A stretch of 64,000 nt of DNA from Suillus spraguei (Eukaryota; Basidiomycota; Agaricomycetes; Boletales; Suillaceae). This document shows, piece by piece, positions 1-15,444 of the stretch; positions within the stretch are counted from its first letter, which is position 1; every line of letters begins with the position of its first letter. Position numbers and translations under genes: made by a program. The notes beneath the pieces are model-generated. The model was not told the DNA's origin, ran no database searches, and saw only the letters and a list, made by a program, of their open reading frames with translations. The stretch is from the NCBI GenBank assembly GCA_016800925.1, contig JABCPU010000127.1, positions 1-64,000 of the forward strand, read 5' to 3'.

Positions 1-506
1 CACACATGTTCTCCTTACCATTGTCATTACCACATTACTATCCATACTGAAATGCAAGCATGTCCAAAATGAAATGATCCTGCATGACCAATGCCCGCCA
101 AATGCACACTCATCGCCCATACCATTTTTCCATGCATAAAATTTCCTATTTTCCCTCTGACTTTCGATGCAAGGAAAATTTGATGTTTACTCCCATAGGG
201 AAATGTCCATCATTATATAATATTTTGTGCTCAAAAGTTTGAATTTACCTATCAATTACCAAAATTTCATATCTGTTTCCTGACTGAAAATCCAAAATGT
301 CTCACTTTGCATTGTCATTTCACCATTCATCCAAATTTCTTGATTTTCTCAATTCAAAATTTCAAGTGGAAATCTTTAATTAATTTATCAACCGCATTTT
401 GATTTAGGTTAGGTTATAACCCTAACCACAATGCGGGGTTCCGAATTTCGAGCTCAGCTTGTTGATTTGGGTAACGCTCTGCTTCTTTTGAATTCCTTCA
501 ACCACC
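1..506. other. AT-rich 5' intergenic stretch
   Basis: No credible coding sequence on either strand. The stretch is rich in A/T runs and must hold the promoter of the Rap1-like gene that starts at 507. I saw no repeat or RNA gene. Confidence 0.6.
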
Positions 507-2704
507 ATGCCTTCCTCGGATGTTGCGCGACGAAGCCTGTCTGCTGGAGCAAATGCTAGGGACGCAATATTTGTAAAAGATGGGCGTCCTGTGACCTTCT
601 TTTTCCATACGAGTGTCAGGGAAGGACGCGATGTACTCGAGCGGCAGATCACGGTATGCGACTAACTTATATTGTTTAATGTAGAAGCCTTAAATTGCTG
701 ATTACATTCAATCTTTGTAGAGATATGGAGGTGATGTATGCGAGGATGAGGAGATAGCCAATGTGATTTTGGTCGACGAAGAAGCTGACATCGAACATAT
801 CCGCCGGCGCTACTATCGCTCTAATGTCCTCTGGCAGCAGCGTGTCTGTATCGAGCAGAGGGATTTTGTCCGTCGATGCATTAGAGATAGAAAATATGAA
901 CATTATCGGCCAGCAAGGAAGGGTATGCCCGGTGCTCCGGGTAGACGCGCGTATGACATTTTGCGTCCACTCCTATATCTCGTTTGCTAATGCGCCGATC
1001 AGACGCATACCCTTTACCGCAGATGATGATAATCATCTCGCATTTTACATTGCAACTGTATATCCTAAAGCTTCGGATGGGGGACGCACTGGGAATTTAT
1101 TGTACTATGACTTGACAAAGCTGGTACGTGATTAAATCCTGAGTATATGCGCCTTAGTTCACAAGAATACTCTTTCAAGGCTGATGAGCCTGAATATAGA
1201 GGGTGGGCGAAAAGGCATACATGGCAATCCTGGCGCGAACGCTACAGGATGAATCGCGTGCGTTTTGATCCTATGATTGCCAGATATGCGGCGCTGCTCA
1301 AGCCTCTGACTCATGGTTTGGGTCACGATCCACGCTCGCGTCGCTATAGACGCGGAAGGATAGTACAGCGAGAGGAGAGGAGGAGGAGAGCGATCAGGAA
1401 CTAGAACAACAAGCAGAGGGTGGCGCTGGACTGAATGACTTGGATAACCTGGTACCGGACGGCGTTCCACAAGCCCGCAATCAGGTTCAAGACAACGGCA
1501 TGCCCGATCATGAACCTGGTCCTGTACAGTCTCAATTGCGTAGGCGGCGTCGTGATGATCCTGATACGTCTCCGCGTGTAAATTTCCAAGGGGAGTTGCA
1601 TCGGAAGCGACAGCGCGTGGCCAGTCCGGTCACACCATCAAGACCTCGCACCTCCGCTCTGGAGAAGGGACGTCGGGCAATTGGTTATAAAAGTTCTAGC
1701 CGAATTTCGAATGAGAACGATGAAAGATCATCGGAAGAAAGAAATAGGCGTTTCGCGCGGGGGGTGCTTGACGGTGCGATTAGTTTTGACAACGATCAAA
1801 TGCCCCAGTAAGTTTATTTTGTACAATGGGTCACAGCTGTTTAACTAGTCATTGTACGGTATTTATTCTGGGCAGATTCGATGTGTTACCAGTACCGCGA
1901 TCACCTGAGCATGATGCTCCAGCAGCTCAATCCGATGATGAACCAATGGCTACGCAGCAAACCCTAGTCAATTCACCTAACGCACGATCCAGTCCAAGTG
2001 GTCGAGCTACTGCTGTTGTTGTTCGAGCGGCATCAATGAGCTCACAAGCTATTTCAATTACACAGCGAGCTGCACGAAGGCCACCTTCACGCCATCGGCG
2101 AGCCCAGCGAGATCAGAGCCCCGTTGCCGAAGTGCGCACCTCTGCTGCCGGCAACCCACAGGTTAAACGTACACGGATGTCGGGCCGTCATCAACCTGCT
2201 GTGACCGCTTCTGATGCACCATATCGCCACACTCGAGCAAGATCGCAGTCAGTTGACCTGCCTCCACAACCTGCATCAGCATCGAAGCGCCGAAGAGTGG
2301 TTTCGGCGAAGGGGAAAATGAAGGAGCTGGAGCTGGAAGAGGTCCCTGAAGAAGATGCCGAGCGGAAAGGCGAACCATCGAATCAAGGACCGCAGATTTC
2401 AAATCACCGTCCGGAGGCCGAGACATTCCAAGAGCAGCAGGATGTGGCGGACTACCTTCTGAAAGGAGGGAGTCTCTTCGGGGACGATGAACAATCCGAC
2501 GAACCAACTCACGGACAAGAATTCACAGTGGACTCCTCCTCTGAAGATCCTTCTGACTCTGATGATGTGGCCACCCATAAGAATCTCCAGCATAGTGGAC
2601 AACGGCTCAATAGGATGGCGGCCGCTGGCTTCCGTACTCGTCTTCGGTCGAATACCTCAGTGTCAGCCTCAAACAAGATGGCCACAAGATCACCTGTAAT
2701 TTAA
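507..2704 (+). CDS. rap1: Rap1-type telomere-binding protein (BRCT + Rap1 Myb)
   Basis: Shelterin-like nuclear protein expected at telomeres. Exons that join cleanly: 507-653, 721-950, 1003-1127, 1166 to about 1362, about 1364-1807, 1876-2704. The N-terminus (exons 1-2) is a BRCT-like fold beginning VTFFFHTSVREGRD. Exons 3-4 carry the hallmark Rap1 Myb segment: PFTADDDNHLAFYIAT, then GGRTGNLLYYDL, then RHTWQSWRERYRMNRVRF. The remaining half is disordered, with an acidic EEEESD patch, basic KRRR motifs and Ser-rich tracts. The intron at 1128-1165 is only 38 nt. The frame shifts by one base between 1315 and 1405 with no good intron; one missing G near 1358 would restore it. The Myb match is the strongest evidence. 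I could not see a clear C-terminal RCT domain. It may bind telomeres through a TRF-like partner, as in fission yeast and animals. Confidence 0.85.
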
Positions 2705-3017
2705 ATTACACGCCACGCGGCCCAAGCTCACAAAGCGCTTGCCGTACTGCGAGAGAGCAGAGGGAGTTAATATTAAATAACGTTGTCTATGTATACATCG
2801 CTAGAATTATTAAGCCTGATCAATCGATGCTATGCGCACGGACCATCCGGAGTTACCGGATCCAGAGTGCTTGATTGACTGTTTGTTGTTCTCCACATTC
2901 CTCATCAGCAAGCACGACGACGAGCTCGTTAGTTTTTTTTACCTCACTTTCACATCTTTCCCAACGTTTTCTTGGTGATCGTGCGGTGTCCCGTAAACCC
3001 AATTGCTTTCGAAGAAG
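2705..3017. other. intergenic, rap1 3' end / PRP4 promoter
   Basis: Short spacer between two genes on the same strand. It has pyrimidine-rich tracts just before 3018, as often seen at fungal transcription starts. Nothing else supported. Confidence 0.5.
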
Positions 3018-5617
<2,600 letters not shown>

Positions 5618-5838
5618 GATTGCCGCGAGCATCTTATCTAGGACCTGTAGTACGCTGTTCCCGTGGCATGTATTAATATTCTATTTGTTCTCATCAGTAT
5701 AAAATGCACCTCTGATACGTCTGCTGGTCCAGTTGTGACAAGGTATGACGATAAGGGAACCTCATTATTCCACGTGTAAATGAGGGGTATATATACTTAC
5801 CGATGTGTAGATACTTCTCCAATCACGCGGCAACAGTC

Positions 5839-7711
5839 ATGACATCTCATTCAAAATGTATGTTCTCTCAAAAGGGTGGAGAGAGATGAGGTGATCACTA
5901 ATACTGAGCCTGCGGACAGTCGGAGCGCTTCCTACATTCGATGAACTGCCAAGTTTTCATGATTTCAAGGGATGCGCATGGGATATATGGGGCAAGGATG
6001 ATGAACTAGGCACAATTAACTTGCTCACTCCCGAGGTGATAGCACGAGCTGCTCAAGAGGAGATTCGGTGCGTTTATCTCAAAAGAGACAGAGTGAATGA
6101 TAACCAATGACGTTTGTTGTTGTCAATGATAGTCTAGGGCGCACAGTTTCATTGAATTGGTGCGAACAATTGGTTCCCGCGTAAAGACTGAAATATTTAG
6201 GGCCTTATAATACTACTAACCAGGCCAATTCACTTCCCCTCGAGGGTAAGCGAATCCATGATCACCGTGTTTTCATTCAGTGTTCATTTATCTTCGCTTG
6301 CCAGCCTGTTTTCGGGCGTAAGATCCCATCCATCACTACCTTCGCGAAGTACGGCTCCACCATACCCATCCGTGATGACATTATTCATATCGTATGCCCC
6401 CTTCAAGCCCGCCTGACAGGTGGCACTTAACTTAGCTAAATTTGCAGAACACACAATCAGGTTCCCAGTGGGACGGTTTGAAGCACTACGGGATAACAGA
6501 ACACAATGTGTTCTACAACAAGTATATTGATTTCGTACATTGAGGACTTCAACAGAACTCACGGATCTTGTTAGCATTCCTGCCGAGATCCTCTCTGAGG
6601 GCGAGATGGAATTGCATGATCCGAGTGAGATCGATTATTCGAAAGTCAAACTTGGGATGCACAGTAAGTCTACAAATCGCTACCTCGTATACTATGACCG
6701 AGTACTACCTCTAGACTGGGCTAATCATGGCATATGCGGCCGCGGCGTTCTCCTGGATGTGGTAAGTACTACACGGCTAACGGCGAGGCTCTACCCTACG
6801 ATCCCTGGACGAGTCATCCGATCACTGTTGCCGAACTAGAGGCTATCGCGAAGAAGCAAGGGGTCGAGTTCCGACAAGGCGATATCCTTCTCCTGCGCAT
6901 CGGGTTTATCCAAAAATACTACGCGAGTACTAATGAAGCAAAGGTCGATTTGAGAGGCGGTTCAGAAAAGGAAACATTGTATGCAACCTCATCCATATTC
7001 TGATGTCCCTTTCGCTTAGCAAAGCAAAATACAGTGCTGGAATAGAACAAAGTGAAGATATGAAACGCTTCCTCTGGTATGTTCTTCTCAGACGTTACGA
7101 TATGATGGCCTAATTGTGCCTGCAGGAATAATCACTTTGCTGCTGTCGCATCTGACCAGCCATCTTTGGAGGTGTGTTCTCCGCGGGTGCTAACGTAAGT
7201 CTGACCACTTAACTGCGTTGACAGCGCTGGCCCACGCCAATGGGAACGCAGCTTCATCAGGTCAGTCTAATTCTCAGCCAATAGCATTCTCTTGAATTCT
7301 TGCGATCTTGCAGACAATTCTTGGGTAAGTTTCATCTCTTCCCAAAAGATTTTTGCCCCTGACAATGAGTGCGGATGCAAGCCTCTATGGGATGCCCATT
7401 GGTCTGTACTTTGTAATAATCTTCTGCGTCAAAATCCATTTCTTACTTCCCCCAAATAGGCGAATTCTTTGATCTTGAGGCTCTCTCACAGCTGTGCCAA
7501 GAGACAAATCGCTATACTTTTTTTTTCACGTCTTGGCCTTTGAACATGTCAGTCGGCTTCCCTTTTGTATGGAACTGTATCACTCAAATCAGTGTCTTTT
7601 CCCTTGTTCAGTCTTGGCGGCGCTGCCAGCCCCCCCAACGCTGCCGTGAGTACTGTATCCCTCATAGATACACCCTGTCACGTTAATGGTTGTTTATAGG
7701 CATATTTCTGA
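5839..7711 (+). CDS. cyclase-family protein (kynurenine formamidase-like metal hydrolase)
   Basis: Member of the putative cyclase family (Pfam Cyclase, PF04199), metal-dependent hydrolases related to kynurenine formamidase; the substrate is not inferable. About 14 short exons, starting 5839-5857, 5920-6067, 6133-6159, 6224-6245, 6305-6391, 6448 onward, and ending at TGA 7709-7711. Family blocks in order: GCAWDIWGKDDELGTINLLT, DDIIHINTQSGSQWDGLKHY (the metal-ligand HxxTxxGxxxD region appears as HINTQSGSQWD), WANHGICGRGVLLDV, GDILLLRIGFIQK, EQSEDMKRFLW NNHFAAVASDQPS, GMPIGEFFDLE and the usual C-terminus SPPNAAAYF. Two places need one extra base: about 6540 (a TT run) and about 6761 (GGTAAG, where GGTAAAG would restore VKYYTANGEALPYDPW). 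With these two corrections the whole protein is conserved, so sequencing error is likelier than gene death. Confidence 0.85.
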
Positions 7712-8095
7712 GCTGTCCTTACTTGACACGAGTTCCTGGTAGCTCATGTGAGTCGGCTGAGGTGTAAGTTTGTGAAAGTTGAGACGTGTCAAACAAACAT
7801 GGTTGTGGTTATATGAATTGTAGCTGTCATTAAACGACGAAGGGTTGCGATTGACCCTATGCAATGTAGCTTTGTAGATGTTACCCTGTCGATTCAATCG
7901 TGTCTACGAAAACTAAATCTTCTCAATCCTCAGGAACGTAGAATTACAGGAAAATATGTGGTATTTGTATGATAGTGGGCATACCTGCTTGTTTGTACTT
8001 GAGAGCGTTTCATATCGTCATGATCAATAGTATACTTAGAATAATCCTACGTTGCGATGAATAGAACCAAGAGTACCGCACCAGCCACAACAAAA
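7712..8095. other. convergent intergenic region
   Basis: Tail-to-tail spacer between the cyclase gene (plus) and shugoshin (minus). It should contain both transcript ends. No coding signal seen. Confidence 0.5.
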
Positions 8096-10092
8096 TTACA
8101 CGGCCAGGCTATGCCGTCTGCCGTCATCAGCTTCAAGTGCACGACGGGCGGCACTATGGTGTGCACTTCGCCGACGCCCCTCAACGTTGACCCAACCATT
8201 GATATTTCCGTATTCGGCGTCAGCTTGGGCGCCTTCGCTTTCGTCATCGTCTACTTCGACGTGAGGGCGTGACTTCTTCCTTTTAACGACAGTATTTGCG
8301 GTAGCCGAGGATGACGAGCTCGTTGTGCCAGACAAGGAACGAGCAACAGGGATTGAAGTCTTGGGCTGTGGAAGGCCTTCTGAAGATGGTCTGCGCTCAG
8401 GATCATCATTTTGAACACTAGTTGTGGACGATCTCTTCTTCAGCCCTAGAGCGGCTGTAGACTGCATCGGTGGACCATCAGGTTTCCTCATTTTACTAAT
8501 GGTTGAACCGTCGGTCATAACGAAATCGCGTAAGGGATGGGACTTACGTGTTGAGCTTGGGCTCAGCATAGTTAACGCTTTTTCGTGTACGACGTTCGCG
8601 CCCTCCCACAGGAGCTTCTTCCGAAGTAGAAGCACATGGCGGAGGGACTGGACTGGAAGATGTTTGAGGTGTCAGCAACTGCGAGATCTGAGATGTCATT
8701 GTAGCAGGGGTGGTGGTTGGCGTGGATAAGAAGCTCCGGGTTGTTGCCAGCGACGTGACTCCGGATATTGGCGTTGTTCCATCCGTATCAGGCGTGTGCT
8801 GTCGATCCCGATCTGCAAATCGATCAGTCAGAGAAGATACGATCGCATGCGTCCACATTTCGCGTTGCCTAAACGTGCGCCGTACCTGATGCATTGATGT
8901 CTAACGGTGGTAACATCGCACGGCTTCTCGGTGAGTTTGTCACATCCTTGAGGCCCGAGTAGTCCTCGTGTCTTCGTCGTTTCCTCTCCTGCACTCGTGA
9001 CGAAGTAGCAGCCTCACCCTCTTCTAATGGTAGTTCTCGCTCAACCTGCTTCATCTTTTTCTCCTTCACCTTCTTTGCTGGTGGTATGTAATCCAAATCA
9101 TCATCCTGAACCGGCGATAGTCTCGAGTTTCTGATAGCTTCTTGTTCCTCATCGTCCTCAGCCAAACCAGCCTCCCTACGAGCAGGAGACCCGAAGGCGG
9201 GGCTAGCAGCTCTCGGCGGAATTATCCTATCACCACCATCTGTACTCACACTGAGAAGCCCGTTCTCCCCCCTCCCCGTTTTCCTCTTGCTTGACGACCC
9301 TCGTTCCTCTGCAGGAGCTTGCGGTGGCGTTGGTAGTGGCGGAGGCGAGGAAACTCGGGCGGGTAATGGCAGGCGGGATGCTGCAAGTCTTGACTTAGTT
9401 TTTCGTCGAATAGTAGGACTAGGTATACGCTCTGTCTCCTCTTCATCTCCTTCAGGAGAAGAAGCAAATTCTTCGTCTTCGTATATGCCCGGTACGTTGG
9501 GCGCACGCGAAAGCTTGGGCACTTGTGGCGACGCATTGGGATCTATAAACGGTCGACGAGCTCTAGATGCTGGCCTGGCTTCTTTGGGCGGAGAAGCCAC
9601 TCCGGGAGCAATACCAAGTGACTGCCGCAAAAAAGTCAGATGTTTGACCAAATTAGCAGTCTAGCTGGATCTCAGCGACAGCATGTGGGTCCTTCGGCGT
9701 ATGGAACACTTACCGCAGCATCAGCATCAGCCATTATCTTCCTAGACTTTTCCTGCTCTTTCTTCAGTTGTGCCGCGAGTGCAATCTCGGATGCTCGCAG
9801 TCGGAGGTTCTCGACGTATAGGGTGGATATTTGAGCGTTAAGCTCCTCGATGCGGACACTGAGAGTCGAATTAAGTCTGGTATTGTACAGTGAGCTGTTT
9901 CTAGATTAGATTCAACTTGATAGTGCAACCTACTTGGTGATGTGTTTATTGGCAAGCAGGAATTTCTTCTTGACTGAATGCCACAGACGTCAGTCAGACC
10001 AAGGGCGATATAAATGACATACAGTTTTCGAATTCACTGAGAGCATCGTTTTGACGGACATTAAGGGAAAGGCGTGAGTCTCGCCTGCTCAT
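8096..10092 (-). CDS. sgo1: shugoshin (centromeric cohesin protector)
   Basis: Nuclear centromere protein that recruits PP2A and shields cohesin from separase. Six exons on the minus strand: 10092-10023, 9973-9934, about 9894-9714, 9660-8886, 8812-8548, 8495-8096. They sum to 1731 nt, or 576 residues. The N-terminal coiled coil is typical: SEFENFKKKFLLANKHIT, then RLNSTLSVRIEELNAQISTL and YVENLRLRASEIALAAQL. The C-terminal shugoshin basic box is split across exons 5 and 6: GGRERRTRKSVNYAEPKLNT then KMRKPDG. Between them lies about 400 residues of Ser/Pro-rich disorder with several KKRK/RKRRR patches. The intron after exon 2 is short (33 or 39 nt depending on acceptor; both keep frame). Both diagnostic ends are present, so the assignment is firm although the middle is not conserved. 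Confidence 0.92.
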
Positions 10093-10413
10093 CGTGGGCG
10101 GCGACGAGGACAAGCTCTGTGGCTGTCCCAGTCGTGGTCGTGGTTGGGTCTGACACGCGCTGTTATCGAACAATACCGCACCCACGTGATCAAGACGCGT
10201 GCCCAATATGGAAGTTCGGTATCTCAGTCTGCCTCAAGGCAATGATGGACGCATTCTTCCTTTCAACCTTCCATCTAGGGTCCAGACTCGATTTGAAACC
10301 ACGCTTTTGTTCCTAGTAAAGCAACAAGTCGCGACTAAAATATACAAGAGTGGAGTACAACTAGTCAGCAGCTGGCACGTTCGCGGGTATCGCCTGATGC
10401 TATGTTGTGATAA
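10093..10413. other. intergenic, shugoshin promoter
   Basis: Spacer between two minus-strand genes. It holds the shugoshin upstream region and the 3' end of the next gene. No further feature seen. Confidence 0.5.
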
Positions 10414-12337
10414 TCATTGTTCCTGACTGGCTTCCACTTCTTCCGCTGACGGCACATCTCGCAACCATCCACCAAAATCGACGTCCTTCTCTAATAATTC
10501 GCTAACACGATCAACATGTCTTTCCACGTCAAACTGGGAGCGATAACCCCCTCCAAGGACGCCACCACTCATCCCATTGTGACACGAACCTCCAGCCTGG
10601 GTAGAGGTAAACTGCGGGAGAAATACGTTTGCATTTTGAGCGAATGACCGCATTGGACTGACAGGCGAGTGAAGAAGGAGGTTGTGGTTGGACGTAGGGG
10701 AATCAGACGGCCCCGAATCAGGGGTTGAGAAGTAAGACTTTGCAGGCGACGGATTTTCCTTGGTGGTATGTAATGTAGGCTCACTCTCGGCTCGAAGTAT
10801 ATTTTGCAAAGGAGGCCTCTGGCGTGTCTTCTGTCGAGGGGTGGCTGCCAGCAACTCAGTGAGAGTAGGAAGTCTACCTTCATCACGAGGAGAGGCTGGC
10901 ACAACTGCACATTTCGACGTTACCCCAGGTACATTCGTCGATTGCGTTGGTGGTCGGGAACGGGAGGCTGGATTTTCTCCAGAGGGGGACCCTAACCGTG
11001 GCTTCTTCGAAGTGGAAGACACTGTATCATGCAAAGAAGACGGTGATAGAGGGCGTTTGTTTGTTTGTCGCCCGCCGGTATGCAGCGGAAACGAAGGGGA
11101 TAGATCAGCAAGATCTTCGCCGAGATGATTATGATTGCCATCTCTGGGAGTTGACGGATGTGAAAACGATGATGAAAGACATACGGGGTAAATCGGCGGG
11201 GGCTTTGTCCTGACAGGCACCGCGGAGTCATGTCGTGGTTGTGGAGTTGAAGTTTCAAGTTGCGATGGGAAGGACGGAGGAATATAAGGCTAAAGGCAAT
11301 GTAAAACAGAGGCTGATGAGTTTGATAAAAAAAACGCCTGACTTTTGCACTCACTGTTTCTGGAAAGTCTGTGATCTTAGGTAAGTCCCCATCAGGAGCA
11401 TGCAAGGATCTCAACGGGGTCTTGAAGCTAGCTGTTTCTGGCTCATCACCGCTAGGTGCCGCAGGCAATTTGGAGCCGCTAGCAATATGGTCGCCTTTTG
11501 GATCTCCGTGGACCCGAAGATTAAGGGGGGCATGTCTATCTGAGCGTCCCTTATTACTCTTCTTACCAGTCACGGTTGTAACATTACGCTTTACGACCGG
11601 GAAACTAAGTGACAAGGACTGGCTTTTATCTTTCGGCAACGTTGTTAGCTTCATCCCTGACTTGGAGGCATCCCTCAGTGCTGGGGTAGTGCATACGGTC
11701 TTTTCAGCAAGTGACGCACTTTCGGGTGTGGAGACCGTCGCTTGCCACTTTGCTACCTTCTCCTTAACATTCTGCATGGTTTTGGGCGAGACCGTTGTTA
11801 GTGCTTGGACAATTTCTACCGGCTTATCGAGATCTGATCCGCGGATTGGAGGGATTGCTGCAGTCGACACATTGTCGGAATGACGAGATTGCTTGGCATT
11901 CCCTCTCGATGTCCTTGCCTTGCCCTCTCTTTCTCTAGCTTCAACCAAGTTTCCTCGTCATCTGGTAGTATCCATTCCGCATTCTCAGCTGGATGCCAGG
12001 GTTGGTTTGACCCAGTTATACGATATCGTCCCCTGACACAACCCATCTTCAACTTCGCGCTGACCTGGGTCCATTGCCTGTCCCCTACGTCTCCTCTTGC
12101 AGCCTCAACAGCCTCCAGGACAGAGTGTTTCAAATTTTCAACGTTTTCGTCGAACGAGGGAGAGCTGGGTCTTGAAGAGGGTGCAAGTACCTCAGGTTTG
12201 GTGGCAAGAAAAAGATGAATATCGCGTAGGATCTCGGCAGTGGACAGCTGATTGAGCTTATTGGATGAGGATGCGCCTCTGCGTCCCGTTGATAGGTGTT
12301 CGAGTGACGGTGGGAATACTGGTGTATAAAGTGACAT
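10414..12337 (-). CDS. uncharacterised disordered protein, Ser/Pro-rich
   Basis: Not recognised. Starts at ATG 12337 (MSLYTPVFPPSLEHL). One clear intron at 11354-11290 joins ITDFPET to PYIPPSFPSQ in phase 0, and the last exon runs 11289-10414. The N-terminal 140 residues look most ordered: an alpha-helical SVLEAVEAARGDVGDRQW segment and RYRITGSNQPWHPAENAEWI. The rest is Ser/Thr/Pro-rich with basic patches (KRPLSPSS, KKPRLGSPSG) that resemble nuclear localisation signals. The C-terminus returns to an ordered, acidic segment, FDVERHVDRVSELLEKDVDF. Between about 11945 and 11880 the reading frame moves by one missing base inside a purine-rich GAGAAAGAGAGGG stretch. I see no intron there, so a consensus error is likely. 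Probably nuclear, from composition only. Confidence 0.7.
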
Positions 12338-13917
12338 TGCTACTATAAAGCACTGTCAAACTGAATGTTCTGACTGATAGTTAGTGAGACTGGCAAAAGT
12401 ATCAGGCTAATGCAGGCACCTAGACCAGAAATATCCAGAAGGGGACCAAGGTCACCAAATCGATTTCCCTTGAGTCTTTACCAGTCGACGTTGCGTAGTC
12501 GTGTTTGCTCGGTGTGTTGTTGGTTAACAAGTTTGGAAACACGGGCTGGAGGCAAGGTGAACCATAGCATCTGACTCAGCGGACTTTGAACATCTAGCCA
12601 CAAGCCCGCCACAGTCATTGACGGTTTGACCGCGGATTCCTTCATCCAGACCCATCAACACAGACAAGCACATATCTGTTGGTGCCGGTGAGCATTGCTT
12701 TGGGTGAGCACGTCTCACTGCCCTACATACTCACGGAAGTTTACATGCATCAGCGTTGCCTCATGTTCGTGAACAGTGCCACATAAAAGACACGCTATGA
12801 TTCCATGGTGAGCCTTGCAGCTCTCACACCTTGCCGCCTAATGATGTTGTAACAAGCATGTCAGTAGGCAATAAAACTTCCAAGCAATGCTCATCATTCT
12901 TCCAATGCGTGCTCGAGTGATTGTTCAGGATGGCTAATCGCCGCCGCCACAGTGGCGCACCGATCAATGCAAGTCCCGCGACTCATCCCATACGCCCACA
13001 GGTAGGTTACCCTTGGCGGCATGTCCAAGAGCTCGATATATCGGCTTGTATGAGGTCGCAGTTTCACGCACTGAACCCTGACCTAACTGATATCTACCTC
13101 GGCGGAGCCCGTTATCCAGCTGATGATCACCCAGGTTCTCTCCAGCGCATGTGCTAAAGTCTCTGAGTCAGAAGTTATCCCAAGACAATGGAACGAACAC
13201 TGACAGTAAGTGGCGCGTGACATTGGTGTGTGCGGGTGCCTGAATTGTGGAATTAGGTTTCTGTAACTCTCCACCACCCACCAAAGGATAACTGTTGTTA
13301 GGTAAGACTAATATTGGCGACGGAATGGTACCTCGAATATGCCTACATACGCCCATGCCCGGTTCTTCCTCGGGGCTCAAACTCAGTTCAAATATCTAAT
13401 TTTTTCTATCATTGTGGGTAAATTCAGGGTTTAAAAACATCTCTCCTCGGTTCTAGGCATGACCAGAATAGAGTCGTGAATGCCATTCTCAATGAGGATG
13501 TTGTCTTTGTATGAAGTTGGAACAAGGTTGCATAGCTCCGCAGCGCACAGTCAACACTGGCGCTTAGTAGGGTTTCGGCTTATCGCACATTCTAGCATTG
13601 TCTTAAACTTGGACAATCACTCAGTTTAACTAAAGGCGGCATCTATGCTTACATCCATCGCTATGAACATAGCGGTCTTGAATGCCGTGACCCGCAACCA
13701 CAATCACCGGCCATACAAGCGATACAGGAGACGTCTAAATCTAATAAGCATCGGCTCGTTGATAGTGCCAGCCACACACCGAACACAACTTTTTTTATCC
13801 GCGGTACCAATCCATAATACTCATGAGCGGTGATGGCAAGATACCCTGAGCTGTTGATGATCAAATATTACCACTGCACTTGATTGATCAAGCAAAATGA
13901 AAAATATACGTCAAAGC
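12338..13917. other. intergenic region with one doubtful small ORF
   Basis: No recognised gene over 1.6 kb. A short plus-strand reading frame from ATG 12930 (MANRRRHSGAPINASP) could splice at a GTAGGT donor near 12998 into FHALNPDLTDIYLGG, but nothing supports it beyond splice-like sites. Remaining frames look like noise. Confidence 0.4.
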
Positions 13918-14514
13918 CTAAGCAAAGGACACCCTCTTGCGAGCTGCACGATCCTGTGCGTTACTTGACGGGCTTGACTTTTGATGGACCGCGGCCCCCG
14001 GGCGCTCCTTGCGCATTTTTGCTTTCTCCCTTTTCAGTCGAGCCCGCTGGCTCGCAATGGTAGCTTTCACCTCCTCCTAGAAACCGCGCAAAAATTAATG
14101 GCACTCCAAGCACAGTCTTTGATGATTTACCAATTTCTTTTTTGTCCTGCTTTTTTGATATGTACGCTCAGATCGGGGTTGACCAGCCTAAGAAATCGGA
14201 ATGATTTATGATGAGAGAGGGATGTATCGGGGAATTTGGAGACTGTGAATGTGATGTACCTACCTGCGGTTGGTGATGCCTCTCAGCCTTAAGCAACGCT
14301 TTGTCCTCCTGTGTCTTGCCGATTGACACCGCTAGTTCCAACGAATCCTAACCGTAAAGACATTCATGAGATAATCTCTGGCCGAAGATCGAATACTGCA
14401 AGCGCTGTGTCAGAATGAGCGCCATACCTTGCCGTGTTCATAGAAAACTTTCCTCTTCTTCTGCTTCAATGTCGATAATGGAGGTGTCACGATAGGCGGT
14501 CCTGATCTCGTCAT
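13918..14514 (-). CDS. small basic conserved-looking protein, 128 aa
   Basis: Not recognised by family. Four exons on the minus strand, 14514-14428, 14347-14264, 14187-14131 and 14076-13918, total 387 nt with all phases zero. The protein starts MTRSGPPIVTPPLSTLKQKK, continues RKVFYEHGKDSLELAVSIGK and TQEDKALLKAERHH, and ends in a lysine/arginine-rich helix, EEVKATIASQRARLKREKAK, then MRKERPGAA and RAARKRVSFA. Introns have good GT-AG ends and each exon keeps the frame, which argues for a real gene. The charge and helical C-terminus suggest a nuclear or nucleolar RNA- or chromatin-associated role, but that is inference only. It lies tail-to-head behind the disordered gene at 10414-12337 on the same strand. 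Confidence 0.65.
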
Positions 14515-15444
14515 AACATGGGATTTCCCGTGTCAACCAAGGCGCGGAACAAGGAGGCGTTCAAGTCCACCGTGACGGAATCAACTTGAAGGATTCGGAC
14601 CGATGACTCAGCAACAGTGATAGTAACACAACCTTCTCGCAATCAATCGCCTTGAATTTGGGTACTGGCAGCTATTAATTATCCTTTGTCATTTATGCTT
14701 TGCAACAGGAGATTGGCGTAATGCAACAAATATCGCCGGTAGGCAACCGGTGGACAACCAAGTTCCAATGGAAACGACTCATAGGATTATGTGACTATTT
14801 TTCCAGTATCTATTCATCTGCAATCCCGTTACAGTCAAATGCAGGGGACAGCCTGAGTGCGTCTCCAATGAATGCCGGCAATAGAGGGTCGCCAAGTTGC
14901 AAAACGACATATTCCAAATTCACGTCTGCAGCTCAAGCTTTCTCTTCAATTGTCATACCAGGGTGGTCATTACCGCAAATCAAGTAGTTTAACTTTCTTC
15001 AGGCGCTGACAGTATACAATGTAGCCTTATATATGGTGTCACCAACTTTACTTACTTCATGCCGCAGGTGCGACCGAATCTGGAGTTGATCCCCGGGTTC
15101 AAATTTGTGCCCATCGGGACCTTGTTCCTCATACGATTAGTCGTTCTCGAGAAAAGGTCCTGCGAAACGCTATCAAATGACGCACGGCAGCATCTCTCGA
15201 TTTGGATGGCTGGGCAACCTATTCTCCTTGTGCACAGATGAGCCACTAAATTCAAAATGCACAATCCGCTTTAGAACCCTGGGCAAACAGCTACATTCAT
15301 TTTATTGCCGTGTATACTACTACATAGCCTATCAGGGGACACATAAAAGGGCAGACGACTCTTCGTCAAGGATCACCCGCCATCGACTAGAACACTTTCC
15401 CCAACACTCATCTTATTCACCCACTACTCTCAACTACATCAACA
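14515..15444. other. intergenic region
   Basis: Divergent spacer between the minus-strand small basic protein and the plus-strand Cys-rich gene. Short open frames exist but none has coherent composition or splice support. Confidence 0.5.

Noticed and set aside
9287..9664. Plus-strand frame of 125 residues within shugoshin
   Set aside because: Antisense shadow; shugoshin is supported at both conserved ends.
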